The notes: a model not told the origin generated them from the sequence alone. DNA of 64,000 bases from Euleptes europaea (GCF_029931775.1 NC_079321.1:12730501-12794500), one strand, 5' to 3'. Shown: positions 7,501-34,539, numbered from the stretch's first letter. Made by a program: numbers and translations.

Positions 7501-10441
7501 AAGCAACGCTGTTTTCCCAGCCTCGCTCTCCCTAGGATTACTGGATGACGAACGTGAATTTCTTTGAACACTTGAAAAGCGCTATCGAATTAAAATCCAT
7601 TACAGCATTGAAGCATTGCATCTCTGTTATGCAGTTCCTCTTGGAGACGGACTTCTCCTTTATTTTCTAGCTCCTGCGTTGAGTGCAGAGCCTTTCAAAG
7701 TGGCCCCCTAGAAAAGAATTGCTCCAAAGCTTGCTCAAACATTATTCTGAAAGATACATTACCGGGCGGCAAAGCATGTAGAGAGAAGGATTCTCAAAAC
7801 TGCTGGATCTCCTACAAGATGTTTCAGGAGGATGGGGAAGAGCAATATTCTGTGACATTCAATCCAGAGAAAGGTATGAAAATCTCATCTCTGTACAAGG
7901 GACGAGGTCAGGCTTCTTTTAAAGGTGAAAACTCCGCTACCATGTCATGGAGGAGCATTTGCCTCCTTCAGAGGCATTTGTTCGGCTGCCATTTCTGGCA
8001 AACGGAAACATTTGGAAATATGTGGTATTCAAGGGAGAAAGGGAAGCTTCCAGTAGAGGTTGTCCCTTTTCTAATGATCTCAGACTTTCTTTAGGCAGCA
8101 AAAACTGCTTACTGTCCTACAAAGGGTGACAGTTTTCTAGATTCACAACCTGTTGGTTGTTGGCGCATGATGCACACTCACACCCCTTCCGGTTTCCATC
8201 TCTCAGTCAGATAAGCAGGGTCTTCTTCTGTTCTCAGAGTGTCCGGAGCCCCCAAATATCGCGGCCATTGTGGGCGGCATCATTGCTGGCGTAGCTCTCA
8301 TCGGGCTCCTCCTCCTCATTATTTGGCGATTTTTGACGGAGCTGATTGACCGCCGGGAATATCACCGGTTTGAGAAGGAAAAGGCCAAGGCCAAGTGGAA
8401 TGACGTAAGAGGCTGGTGGCGTTGGGAAAGACCTGCTCACTCGGTTGATGTTGACTCTTCCAAATGATTAGGCCAAAGAGGTTGGCCCAGCTCTTGCATG
8501 GCTTCTGCTGGCTCATAGGGTGCAGGAAGGAAAAGAGAGGGGGGCACCAAAACAAAACAACAGCAAAAAAACTATTGGTGCAGGGGAAATAATATTTTAA
8601 TGAGTTCTGTAGCCCCAACATGGGAGGGACCGTGGCTCAGTGGTAGGGCATCTGCTTGGCATGCAGAAAGTCCCAAGTTCAATCCTCGGCATCTCTGGTT
8701 AAAGGGACTAGGCAGGTAGGGGATGTGAAAGACCCCTACCTGAGACCCGGGAGAGCCGCTGCTGGTCTGAGTAGACAATAATGACTTCAGTGGACCAAGG
8801 GTCTGATTCAGTATATGGCAGGTTCATGTGTTCATGAAGACATAAGCGTCTTCAGGGGGAATCTTTTTCTACTATTTGCTTTATTGCTTACACGGGTCGC
8901 TGAAGCAGAAAAAAGATTCCCCCTGAAGAAGCTTACGCGAAACTTGTTGGGGCTACAGATCTTATTAAAATATTGTTTCCCTTGCACCAGTTGTTTCTTT
9001 GCATTCATAGGGTGCAGCGCATAGCCGGAGGAAACAATGAGTTGAGCAAAAGACATTTCGCTTCAACTGGTTTTAGTTGCTGAAGCTGTGAGCTTAAGCG
9101 TGTCGTCAAGAGACGCTGGCTTCCCTTCTGTCTCCTGTTTGGAGATGCTGAAATGGCGGCAGGAGGGAGGGGCTGTGGAAAGCTCATGGCTTTGGCCTCT
9201 TAGATGGATTTCCACGGGCAGAAGTCATGCAACATGCCTAGGGCAGGTTGGTCTAATCAGCACCATGCAGATATGGGAAAGAAGGGCAATCCTATTCAGA
9301 TTTCAGCAGACTGAGTCATTGGCCTTTTATGCAGGGACATTTCCCTGCTGTCACCCCGCCAACTGCTTCGGGGCTTCCTTTTGCTTATGCATGCCTTTTC
9401 CGCCTGTCAGAGGTTGCCTTGCTCTCCCCGTGCATTTTGCCCATGTTTTCCAGGCTCCACAATCTGGAAAATGCAGGCAAAACACGCAGGGAGAACAAGG
9501 CGACCTCTGACAGGCGGGAAAAGCATGCATAATCAAAAGGAAGCCCCAAAGCAGTCGGCAGGGTGACCACGGAGAAACTTCCCTGAATAAAAGGCCACTT
9601 TGGATAGGACTGAACTGCAGGATCCACATTGACACACCTGTGTGATAATGCACTTGCAGACCATGATGTAGCTACCTCTGGGGCACATAGTGAAATATGT
9701 TAGAAGTGCCCAGACAACTGATGAGCTCTGTTTATATGATGCCAGGATCAATATGGCTACGTTATTCCCATGCTGCTTGTGGTAACGTGTAACTTTGGGC
9801 CATATAGTTAGAAGGTTGCCCTACCAAAATACCTCATGGTGAAATCTGTTTTGACCACAGTGACAGAGGCTGCACAATTACCTGGTGCACAATGACTCCA
9901 CTGAGGTAGCAGAGGCTAGATGACCACCTGTCAGCAATGCTGGTTCTGTGAACTTAGGCAGATCATGAGAGGGAGGACAGGAAGGGTTGCGTCAGTGCTT
10001 GGCTCTCATGGCCCTTTCTTACATGCTTAGGGTAATGCCGATTGCCACTTTGGGATCAGGAAGCAATTTCCCTCCAGGCCAGATTAGTCAGGGATTCTGG
10101 AGGGGTTTTTCCCATCTTCTGGGCTTGGAGTAGGGGGTCACCGGGTGTGTGTGTGTGGGGGGGAGGTAGTTGGGAATTTCCTGCATTGTACAGGAGGTTG
10201 GACTAGATGACCCTGGTGGTCCCTTCCAACTCCATGTTTCTATGATTTCTATGAACTGCTAATAACACAGACTAAGCGATTTAACAGCTGTAGAGGCTCA
10301 CAAAGGTGTTGCAGTTATCTAGTTCTAAATCTGATCTGTAAAGATTATACTAACTGCAGGTACTTTCATTGGCAGGCTGACAATCCTCTCTTCAAGAGCG
10401 CAACCACCACGGTTGTGAACCCCAGGTTCGGCGGCCAGTAA
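1398..10441 (+). CDS. ITGB2: Integrin beta-2 (CD18), six 3' exons, C-terminal 362 residues
   Basis: Integrin beta-2 pairs with alpha-L, -M, -X or -D at the leukocyte surface and mediates adhesion. The coding exons seen are 1398-1585, 2485-2729, 3716-3935, 7671-7873, 8238-8404 and 10376-10441; all splice in phase and end at a TAA. They encode the end of the hybrid domain (RALGFTD), four cysteine-rich I-EGF modules, the beta-tail domain, one membrane helix and a short tail with NPLF and NPRF motifs. The phrases [21 protein letters not shown] and NIAAIVGG are shared with mammalian ITGB2, and NPxF in place of NPxY is typical of beta-2. Upstream exons (PSI, beta-I domain) must lie left of the window; I found none in 1-1397. 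The gene is tail-to-tail with KMO. ITGB2 is clearly a better match than ITGB1 or ITGB7. Confidence 0.95.
1875..2070. repeat. Inverted-repeat (MITE-like) element
   Basis: About 80-bp arms, left GGGAGGTTTTGCCTTTGATT and right AATCCAAGGCAAAACCTCCC, with CTCTCTAGATGCACATTTCC mirrored between them; the spacer is about 35 bp. Intronic in ITGB2. Confidence 0.7.
2075..2332 (+). mobile_element. LTR-like 3' fragment
   Basis: It ends in AATAAAACAGTTTTCTCGAC and a CT-rich stretch closing with CGCAACA, the layout of an LTR end with a polyadenylation signal. The left end is not recognised and no duplication is visible, so this is a fossil fragment at best. Confidence 0.35.
2485..2729 (+). CDS. ITGB2: ITGB2 exon: I-EGF1/2 into I-EGF3
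   Basis: Acceptor atgccag, donor gtgagt. It encodes [30 protein letters not shown] and [13 protein letters not shown], closely matching mammalian CD18. Confidence 0.95.
3150..3335 (+). repeat. S200 repeat (AGGGTTGCC...GGCAACCCT)
   Basis: Short interspersed repeat with 9-10-bp inverted ends, TAGGGTTGCC and GGCAACCCTA. Typical body: GGAGATCTCC, ACTGATCTCCAG, GAGATCAGTTC, CCTGGAGAAAATGGCTGC, TTGGACTCTATGGCATT, GAAGTCCCTCCCC, CCTCAGGCTCC. Its inverted ends suggest a DNA-transposon MITE. The name is only for this report. Confidence 0.8.
3412..3632 (-). mobile_element. tRNA-derived SINE (GCTCAGTGGTAGAGC type)
   Basis: Reading the - strand it has a tRNA-like head with A box TGGCTCAGTGGTAGAGC and B box GGTTCAATCCC, then a shared tail ending GGCAGCTTCATGTGTTC. 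It has no aminoacyl stem, so it is a SINE, not a tRNA gene. Confidence 0.85.
3716..3935 (+). CDS. ITGB2: ITGB2 exon: I-EGF3 and I-EGF4
   Basis: Acceptor ttccccag, donor gtaagg. It encodes [32 protein letters not shown] and [13 protein letters not shown] tRNA-derived SINE lies about 85 bp upstream in the intron. Confidence 0.95.
4250..4640 (+). repeat. Repeat with hammerhead-like core, single arm
   Basis: GGGG (4318-4321), CTGAGGA (4322-4328), GAAAC (4335-4339), loop GATC (4340-4343), then CCCC (4347-4350), so the flanks pair as stem I and the loop matches that of the 6.4-kb motif. Stem II is not formed and the cleavage triplet is not conserved. An AT-rich tail follows, with an internal repeat of TTCTTCTATGAAGAT, ending near a GTAGTAGTAGTA run. 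Confidence 0.45.
4725..4921 (+). repeat. S200 repeat
   Basis: CCTCCAGGTGGTGGCTGGAG to GACCTGGTGACCCTA. Confidence 0.75.
5913..5975 (-). ncRNA. Hammerhead-like motif, left arm
   Basis: Exact inverted copy of the 6373-6435 motif in the left arm of the fold-back element. Confidence 0.5.
6373..6435 (+). ncRNA. Hammerhead-ribozyme-like motif, right arm
   Basis: CTGATGA at 6384-6390, a GGGC/GCCC stem, GAAAC at 6411-6415, loop GATC, then GTT. The flanks pair as stem I: GAA (6381-6383) with TTC after GTT, and CATAG (6373-6377) with CTATG (6431-6435). This is the order of a type I hammerhead with a very short stem III. A five-base bulge before the GGGC stem departs from the consensus. A mirror copy lies on the - strand at 5913-5975. 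Confidence 0.55.
7671..7873 (+). CDS. ITGB2: ITGB2 exon: beta-tail domain
   Basis: Acceptor tattttctag, donor gtatga. It encodes [41 protein letters not shown] and the end of the ectodomain. The preceding 3.7-kb intron holds the large perfect fold-back element. Confidence 0.92.
8238..8404 (+). CDS. ITGB2: ITGB2 exon: transmembrane helix and membrane-proximal tail
   Basis: Acceptor ttctcag, donor gtaaga after AKWND. It encodes [14 protein letters not shown], a Gly-containing hydrophobic helix (about 23 residues) and the juxtamembrane stretch [19 protein letters not shown], whose Asp/Arg and FEKEK contribute to the alpha-beta clasp in integrins. Reading through the donor would add a short unrelated tail ending near 8467, so splicing to 10376 is required. 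Confidence 0.95.
8617..8840 (+). mobile_element. tRNA-derived SINE, same family
   Basis: CCGTGGCTCAGTGGTAGGGC, then AGTTCAATCCTCGGCATCTC. It is inserted in the left arm of the second fold-back element. Confidence 0.85.
8915..8955 (+). ncRNA. Hammerhead-ribozyme-like motif
   Basis: CCCC (8919-8922), CTGAAGA (8923-8929), small GC/GC hairpin, GAAAC (8939-8943), TT, GTT (8946-8948), GGGG (8949-8952). CCCC/GGGG forms stem I exactly next to core and cleavage triplet, and AC/GT forms a minimal stem III. There is one unpaired A before stem II, as in the other copies. Confidence 0.55.
9318..9600. repeat. Palindromic element, arms about 135 bp
   Basis: GGCCTTTTATGCAGGGA on the left mirrors TCCCTGAATAAAAGGCC on the right; CCGCCTGTCAGAGGTTGCC mirrors GGCGACCTCTGACAGGCGG. 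The centre is near 9459. Overlapping frames on both strands (100-140 codons) arise from the palindrome. Confidence 0.72.
10020..10250 (+). mobile_element. CR1 LINE 3' end
   Basis: GGATTCTGGAGGGGTTTTTC, then GTACAGGAGGTTGGACTAGA and CCCTTCCAACTCCATG with the short tail. It lies just upstream of the last ITGB2 exon. Confidence 0.8.
10376..10441 (+). CDS. ITGB2: ITGB2 last coding exon: NPLF/TTT/NPRF tail
   Basis: Acceptor ttggcag. It encodes [18 protein letters not shown], then GGQ and TAA. It keeps both NPxF motifs (talin and kindlin docking in the family) and the TTT triplet phosphorylated in mammalian CD18. It is too short to appear as a stand-alone ORF and was found by matching the known tail. 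I see no convincing AATAAA in the next 350 bp. Confidence 0.95.
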   Translation, partial: ADNPLFKSATTTVVNPRFGGQ

Positions 10442-10827
10442 AGAGGAACTGTAGCAGCACTGTGAAGCACCAAGGGAAAATAATGGAAGATGACCCCGTG
10501 TCTGCCATATTAGCCACTGTATTTTTACTTTTATCCCCTGTACTTTGGGCACAGGAAGATGTCCGGATTTGTCCATGTCACGTTGTACGTTTCCAGGAAC
10601 CTTTTTGTGCGGCTTTTGCAAACGTGCTTCTATCCCAGTGATGAAAGCATCACATCTAGGTGCTAGATTGCTTAATTGCACACTGCATGGGAATTGCTGC
10701 AACTTGCACTCCCCTTTACTGCGTACATGCATGTGTGTACACACACACACACAGAGCAAGTGTCTAGCCATCACCTCCTGTGAGCAATGGGAGCATTAAC
10801 AGTAGCTAAAGAAGTAGGATGATAAAC

Positions 10828-11400
10828 ATAAGGACATAAGAAAGGCCATGCTGGATCAGGCCAAGGTCCATCAAGTCCAGCAGTCTGTTCACACAGTGGC
10901 CAACCAGGTGCCTCTGGGAAGCCCACAAACAAGATGACAGCAGCAGCATTGTCCTGCCTGTCTTCCACTGCACCTAATGTAATAGGCCTCCTCCTCAGAT
11001 CCTGGATAGAATAGGGATGCATCATGACTAGTAGCCATTTTGACTAGTAGCCATGGATAGCCCTCTCCTCCATGAACACATGAAGCTGCCTGATACTGAA
11101 TCAGACCTTGGGTCCATTAAAGTCAGTATTGTCTACTCAGACTGGCAGTGGCTTTCCAGGGTCTCATGCGGAGGTCTTTCACATCACCTCCTTGCCTAGT
11201 CCCTTTAACAGGAGATGCCGGGGACTGAACCTGGGACCTTCTGCTTGCCAAGCACATGCTCTACCACTGAGCCACGGCCCCTCCCCAACATGAACATGTC
11301 CACTCCCCTCTTAAAGCCTTCCAAGCTGGCAGCCATCACCACATCCTGGGGCAGGGAGTTCCACAAGTTAACTATGCGTTATGTGAATAAATAAATGATC
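10828..11400 (+). mobile_element. CR1-like segment split by a SINE
   Basis: It begins ATAAGAAAGGCCATGCTGGA, runs through CACAGTGGCCAACCAGGTGC and resumes after a SINE (11079-11288) with CATCCTGGGGCAGGGAGTTC. The SINE is flanked by CATGAACA (11071-11078, 11289-11296). Confidence 0.65.
11079..11288 (-). mobile_element. tRNA-derived SINE, same family
   Basis: Nested in a CR1-like segment with the 8-bp duplication CATGAACA; B box read in reverse as GGGACTGAACC. Confidence 0.85.
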
Positions 11401-11523
11401 ACAGTAGTGGAGCCTGGTCCATTAGGGTGAATGGGGCAGTGCTCCGGCCAACTCAGGGTGCCTCCAGGCCCTCCTGCACTGTCCTTGGCAGACAGTCCAG
11501 GTGGTGGCAGGCTGGCAGCCCAA

Positions 11524-11704
11524 TAGAGTTGTCAATCTCCAGTTGGGGCTTGGAGATCTCCTGGAATTACATCTGATCTTCAGACTACAGAGATCAGTTC
11601 CCCTGGAGAAAAGGCATTGTACCCCCTTCCCTCTCCAAACCCCGCCTTCCCCAGGCTCTATCCCCAAACCTCCTGGAATTTCCCGACCCAGAGTTGGCAT
11701 CCCT
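11524..11704 (+). repeat. S200 repeat, diverged
   Basis: TAGAGTTGTCAATCTCCAG to GTTGGCATCCCTAG. Confidence 0.7.
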
Positions 11705-11884
11705 AGAGCTCAGTCACTCTCTGTCTTGTCCTCGTTTAACTCAGCACTGCAAGCAGGCAAGTCACCTCCCTGTAGGGGGATTTTCTTCCCCTGTAATCCA
11801 GGCCCACCCACACCAGGATGCTGGTTCGTTGGATAGGAAGCTGTCCTGACAGCTCCCTCCGAGTCCCTGATTGGTCAATTGTTA

Positions 11885-12025
11885 TTATTTTGCCATCAAG
11901 TCACAGCTGACTTATGGCGACCCCTGGTGGGGTTTTCAAGGCAAGAGACCTTCCAAGGTGGCTTGCTATTGCCTGCTTCCGTATCACCGCCCAGGTATTC
12001 CTCGGAGGGGCTTCTCTGCATTCTG
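11885..12025 (-). mobile_element. 5S-derived SINE, 3' part
   Basis: GCCATCAAGTCACAGCTGAC, GTTTTCAAGGCAAGAGACC, GGTATTCCTCGGAGG. Confidence 0.6.
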
Positions 12026-12898
12026 CATTCTCTTTTTCCTCGTCTCCAAGTTCCTGTTTCTTCGTTTCTTCTAAAAAGTTCTGCATGTGTTTTACTCCCT
12101 CTAGTGGCCGATTCGATATAGCAGGAGATTAAATCTAGTTTATTTCCCTGCTGATTTACGCAGCAGCTTTTTTCCGATGATAAAAAAACAGGTGTGATAT
12201 CCCAGACCCAGCAACAGCAAAAGTCCCCCTACCACCACCACCATCTGGGTGAATTTGTGCAGTGGGAAGGCCTCAGCGTGGTGCTGGCTTCCTTGGCCAA
12301 TTCTGCGATGATGCGGGAGGGCTGGCTTGATGCCCCTCCAGATCTGAGACAGACTGGCACCCTAGGCGATCATCTAGGTGCACCTAGTGGAAGGGCCAGC
12401 TCTGTTATTTCCCAGTAGACATAGCCTTTGTGATCTGCTGACTGGTGTGTCTCCTAGAGCTCCTCAGTTTTCATACATCAAATACCATTTTAGTACATTC
12501 CAAGCTGAGAGCGGGAAGGTCTCTTTCATAAGAGAACTGCATTGAAAAGTCTGTGATACGTTTGGTTTCTCTCACACATGGAAGAGCAGTGCTGGAGATG
12601 GATTCTTTCATTTCAGGAGCTCAGAAGAGGGTCCTGAATTTCTTCAGATTTGGGCAAGAAAAGATGGAGAAAAACTTATTTGGGGCTTATTACAGTCATT
12701 GCTTCTTGGGATCAGGAATCTTCAATAATCAAACGCCATTTAAGTATATGATGTTTAAGAAGAAAATACCAGGCTTCCAGATGCAATATTGCCCTAAGAG
12801 GCATGCAGGCTTTTCTAATGGGTGCTTCAAACGATATAGAACCCCTCCTTCCCCCAAGGATTTTTTTTTTAAACTGGCAGGAGATAAACTGAGCAACA

Positions 12899-12904
12899 TT
12901 TATT
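12899..12904 (-). terminator. Probable KMO polyadenylation signal
   Basis: AATAAA on the - strand, 266 bp beyond the KMO stop codon. It gives a plausible compact 3' UTR (about 12880-13169), with no other exon or repeat in between. Confidence 0.6.
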
Positions 12905-13169
12905 TTTTAAAAACACAACACTTATAATCAACTCTGTCACAGGACTGAGGTAGAGTGGTTGGAGGCTTTGTATCTCAGAATTAGGCACCGTGAAGGCAAA
13001 GTTCCTCTCAGATCGCTGGCAAAAGTCACGCTGACTTCAGTACTGAGAGAAACATAATTATGATCTGGCAGCACGCCCTTGTTCTCAGTGGCTGATCGAC
13101 TCAGAGGATCTGACTTGCCATGGAGAGATTTAATTAAGACTTCAAGCTCCCGCATTGTCTCTCTTGGTT

Positions 13170-30638
<17,469 letters not shown>

Positions 30639-31121
30639 GATTTGAATATCTCTTTAAACCTTGGTTTCCTTCTGCCTCCAGGAAGAGAGAGTGTACATCT
30701 TCGGTTCAGTCCCTTTCCTTCAATTAGTACCCTCCTCGCAAAGGGGTGGAGAAGGACTCAGACCACTCAGTATCTGACTGCAGCGGTATGTGTAAATAAA
30801 GCCGTTCGGACCTATGACTGTTGCATACGAATTGCTTAAGGGAACTAGGCAGGCAGTGTTATCACAACTGCAGCTGACGGGAATGGTCTTTGTGCTCCAC
30901 TACTTTGCTTTTGAGACTTGCTCAGAAAAGTCACCAATGACACCTCTTGCATTTCATGGTCTTTTAATCTCACTGTCTGTAATTTCTCTCTCTCTCTCTC
31001 TGCATGTCTGCTGACTGACAATTAACTTTCTGCATCTGATGAAGGTTTTTTTTTTAAATTCCAAACCAGGACATCCATACAAAGGCAATTTTCAGATAGC
31101 TTTTTTAATGCAAAGCCTCCT

Positions 31122-31444
31122 AGAGAAGAAGAAGAGTTGGTTTTTATATGCCGACTTTCTCTATCACTTAAGGGAGTTTCAAAACCGGCTTACAATCATC
31201 TTCCCTTCCCCTCCCCACAACAGACACCCTGTGAGGTAGGTGAGACTGAGAGAGCTCTAAGAGAGCTGTAACTTGCCCAACGTCACCAAGCTGGCTTTGT
31301 GTGTAGAAGTGGGAAAACAAATCCAGTTCACCAGATTAGCCTCCGCCACTCATGTGGAGGAGTGGGGAATCAAACCCAGTTCTCCAGATCAGACTCCACT
31401 GCTCCAAACCACCTTTCTTATCCACTACACCACGCTGGCTCTCC
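31122..31444 (-). mobile_element. tRNA-derived SINE, long subfamily
   Basis: Runs from AGAAGAAGAGTTGGTTTTTA to ACTACACCACGCTGGCTCTC; the head reads tRNA-like on the - strand, with a duplicated GGNTTGATTCCCCACTC block. Confidence 0.85.
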
Positions 31445-31490
31445 TGTCCCCATTCCCAGGTTGCAATAAAAAGAGGGCACTACCTTTCTC

Positions 31491-31705
31491 TGCCTTGACC
31501 TGGGTAGCCCAGGTTAGCCCGATCTCACCAGATCTCGGAAGCTAAGCAGGGTCAGTCCCGATTAGTACTTGGATGGGAGACCGCCAAGGAAGTCCAGGGT
31601 TGCTACACAGAGGCAGGCAATTCCAAACCACGTCTGTTCATTTCTTGCCTTGAGAAGCCTGCAGGGTCGCCACAAGTAGGCTGTGACTTGATGGCACTTT
31701 CAGCC
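31491..31705 (+). mobile_element. 5S-rRNA-derived SINE, best preserved copy
   Basis: TCTCGGAAGCTAAGCAGGGT, then TTAGTACTTGGATGGGAGAC are the internal promoter and 3' part of 5S rRNA, followed by a SINE body (CTTGCCTTGAGAAGCC, GCTGTGACTTGATGGCAC). The 5' end CCTTGACCTGGGTAGCCCAG is not 5S, so this is not a functional 5S gene. Confidence 0.85.
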
Positions 31706-31986
31706 ACTACCTTTCTATGGTCAGCTCTTATGCTTATATAGAGCGCACTGTGTAACCATGATGGTTATCTGGGACCTGACAGTCCTAGCACAAGCAGCTC
31801 TTCCGAAGTGGGGAACAGCAAAAGAAACTTGTGGCTTTCGACTTGTGAATTTGGTGTTTTATGGGGAAATGAAGCTGAAGGATGCTTGAAGAAACACCAC
31901 CACCCTTTCGGTTGGTGTGGATCAGCTGCTGTATCCTTCCACTCCTGCCCTAGTTTTATGCAGTCCCCAGCCCACCTCACTTGAGA

Positions 31987-32275
31987 TCCAGCATGGTGAA
32001 GTGGTTAAGAGCGGTGGACTCTAATCTGGAAAACCAGGTTTGATTCCCCACTCCTCCACATGAGTGGCGGACTCTAATCTGGTGGACCGGGTTTGTTTCC
32101 CACTCCTCCACATGAAACCTTGGGCTAATCACAGTTCCCTTCGAGCTCTCTCAGCCCCACCTACTTCACAAGGTGTCTGTTGTGGTGAGAGGAAGGGAAG
32201 GAGATTGTAAGATGGTTTGATTCCCCTTAAAAGATAGAGAAGATCGGCATACAAAAACCATTTCTCCTCCTCCTC
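31987..32275 (+). mobile_element. tRNA-derived SINE, long subfamily
   Basis: CCAGCATGGTGAAGTGGTTA, CCAGGTTTGATTCCCCACTC, then a second GGGTTTGTTTCCCACTC block and the AGAGAAGATCGGCATACAAA tail. Confidence 0.82.
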
Positions 32276-32691
32276 CTCATGTGAGAAATGCCTGTTGGGT
32301 GAGAAATGCTGCCTCTTGCGCCATAAAGCACTAATCAAGGCATTCCTTCTGGAGCAATGAGCGAGCCATGGCAGAAGCATTTCTTTAAAAGCTTTTGTGA
32401 TCAGGATGGGGCTCCTTCTGAGCTCTGCATGCTGCTTCCGTATGCCCAGGGCTAAATAAATGTGAACACATAGCTGGATCACGGCTTAGTACACATATGC
32501 TCTAAAACAGCCAAGGCTGGCCACTGCTCCAGGCAGTTACCTGAACTGGACCCAAAGGAGGAAATTAGCTTATTACGGGGTTTCCAGCCAGATAAACAAG
32601 GGACCTTTTGCCCATGTATACAAAGGTTTTATTACTGTGTAATATTCACAAGAGAAAAAGCAACAGAGACCAGTTCAAACAAAATGAAATA

Positions 32692-32697
32692 TTTATT
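32692..32697 (-). terminator. Probable polyadenylation signal after candidate exon
   Basis: AATAAA on the - strand downstream of the 32920-32982 exon. No repeat intervenes, which supports a real 3' UTR from 32919 to about 32675. Confidence 0.5.
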
Positions 32698-32919
32698 TAC
32701 TACCACTCAGACACACATCTGGAGGTAGACCAAAATTTCCTTTAACTTTTATGACCATAAATACAACTACACAAGTAAAACCCAGAATAAAAACCACCCT
32801 CTCCCACCCACTAAACACACACCCACAAAACTGAGAATGGGGCCGAGCATGAGGGGGACAAGAAAATGATAAGGAGGGAAAGAGGTTAATACTACTTGAT
32901 CCCAACTAAGACTGTCATC

Positions 32920-32982
32920 TCAAAACGCAGCGTCCTGTGAAGAAAGGTCCAGGTACTCGATCAGCATCTCTTTGCTAGCCTC
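32920..32982 (-). CDS. Candidate terminal coding exon of a - strand gene (C21orf58 or other)
   Basis: Acceptor ttctcttacag is followed by EASKEMLIEYLDL then SSQDAAF and TGA, and by an AATAAA 223 bp on (32692-32697). This looks like a genuine last exon with a short 3' UTR, lying between C21orf58 and KMO on their strand. I do not recognise the peptide; assignment to C21orf58 rests on position and strand only. Confidence 0.5.
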   Translation of the reverse strand, partial: EASKEMLIEYLDLSSQDAAF

Positions 32983-33054
32983 CTGTAAGAGAAAACAGTT
33001 AATATCTATATCACATTTGAAGAAAATAATAATGCAGCCCTATAACAATTTAAA

Positions 33055-33342
33055 AAAAGTAAAGGTCCCCTGTGTAAGAACCAGGTCATTCCTGATCCAT
33101 GGGATAACATCACATCCCGACGTTTATGAGATAGACTTTGTTTACGGGGTGAGGTAGACTTTGTTTAAAGTCATCCATTTACCCCCAGCAAGCCAGGTAC
33201 TCATTTTACCGACCTCGGAAGGATGGAAGGCTGAGTCAACCTTGAGCCGGCTACCTGAAACCGACTTCCGTCGGGATCGAACTCAGGTCGTGAGCAGAGC
33301 TTGGACTGCAGTATTGCAGCTTACCACTGCGCCACGGGGCTC
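33055..33342 (-). mobile_element. Sauria-SINE-like element, nearly full length
   Basis: Tail AAAGTAAAGGTCCCC to head CACTGCGCCACGGGGCTC, with GAACTCAGGTCGTGAGCAGA reversed in between. Confidence 0.8.
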
Positions 33343-33969
33343 ATGTCCTATAACAATAGCGGAGAGAAAAAGAGGGAGCTTATCATTCTGCACTTAATGG
33401 CCATGGAATCCATTAGTAGAGGAAGGGGGGCATTAGACAGGTAGAATATCCCTTATCTGGACATCTCATATCCAGACTAACTGAAAACCAGACCCTTCGA
33501 GCCGGCGTGCAGGCTGATCCGTGCTGCCTGCTTTCAATGTTTCCTCTCACCTAAAAAAATAAAATACAGTGTACACTGCATCATAGGTGGAGACTGAAAG
33601 CCTGCCGTTGTTAGCTAGTTTGTTGTTGCTCTTGTTTAACAGCTGATACAGGTATTCTGGTGAGATAGTTACACCTTTGCTTTCGGATGGTTCAGAGTAC
33701 ACACACAAAAAATGTTTAAAATTACATTCAGGCTATGTGTATAAAGTGTACACAAAACATAAATGAATTTGGGTCCCATCCCTAAGATATCTCATTATGT
33801 TTATGCAAAAATTCCAAAATATTCCAATATAAGGAAAGGTCCGAAATACGGACCGCTTCTGGTCCCAAGCAGTCTGGATAAGGGATACTCAACCTGTATT
33901 ATTAAGATCCCATTGCTCGGCCACAAAGATGTGAAGACCGAGGAAAGTGGTTAAATCCTGCCACTTGCT

Positions 33970-34312
33970 TTCAAACAGCTTGCAGAAAACTGTTAAGTAT
34001 TTGAAGGGCTGTCACTTAGAGGAGGGCAGGGAGCTGTTCCTGTTGGCAGCAGAGGATAGGACTCACAAGAATGGGTTTAAATGGAGGGCGGAAAGGTACC
34101 TGATGGATATTAGGAAAAATGTTTTTACAGTAACAGTTGCTCGACAGTGGAATCAGCTACCTAGGGAGGTGGTGAGCTCCCCCTCACGCAGTCTTTAAGC
34201 AGAGGCTGGACAAGCACTTGTCAGGGATGCTCTAGGCTGATCCTGCATTGAGCAGGGGGTTGGACTAGATGGCCTGAATGACCCCTTCCAACTCTATGAT
34301 TCTATGATAAAG
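33970..34312 (+). mobile_element. CR1 LINE 3' end
   Basis: Contains the CR1 terminal region: GTGGAATCAGCTACCTAGGG, GAGGCTGGACAAGCACTTGT, GGGGGTTGGACTAGATGGCC and the tail ATTCTATGAT. Confidence 0.85.
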
Positions 34313-34539
34313 CCACTGCTAGAGCCGCTGTGATAGACTGCGCAGTGCAAACCAACTCAGCAACTCAGGAGTCAATGCGTTTAATGCAAATTAGCCTAGC
34401 CACTCAAGAGTCAATGGGAGTAGTGCTCTGAGACTACCAATAGCAGCAGGGGGCTGGGAAGTGGGGTGGGGTGAAGAAGTGACAGTTGGATTTTGAGAGG
34501 GGAGTTATTGCCGGTGGCGGGTTGGAGGTTGGTAATATG

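Larger units (their letters stand above)
8526..9004. mobile_element. Second fold-back element, interrupted by a SINE
   Basis: Flanked by TCATAGGGTGCAG at 8513-8525 and 9005-9017, a 13-bp target duplication. After a left-only extension of about 45 bp, the left arm (about 8568-8618, resuming about 8845-8872) mirrors the right arm (about 8905-9001), for example CTGTAGCCCCAACA against TGTTGGGGCTACAG. A tRNA-derived SINE (about 8617-8840) sits in the left arm. It has the same plan as the 5.6-kb element at smaller size and is more diverged, hence older. It lies in the last ITGB2 intron. Confidence 0.75.
30640..32690. other. KMO upstream region and gap to the candidate exon
   Basis: It holds the KMO 5' UTR and promoter (about 30640-30850, no clear TATA), a CTCTCT run near 30990, two long tRNA-derived SINEs and one 5S-derived SINE. 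No exon was recognised. Confidence 0.5.

Noticed and set aside
8405-8467. Alternative ITGB2 C-terminus by reading through the donor
   Set aside because: The donor gtaaga is strong and the conserved NPLF/NPRF exon lies at 10376; the read-through peptide has no integrin features.
8617-8700. tRNA-like sequence with A and B boxes
   Set aside because: The same sequence recurs six times with a common tail and no acceptor-stem pairing, so it is a SINE head.
12553-12927. 124-codon open frame between ITGB2 and KMO
   Set aside because: No similarity recognised, and the frame overlaps the probable KMO polyadenylation site on the other strand.
31520-31600. 5S rRNA gene
   Set aside because: Only the internal promoter and 3' part match 5S; the 5' end and tail are those of a SINE seen at several other sites.
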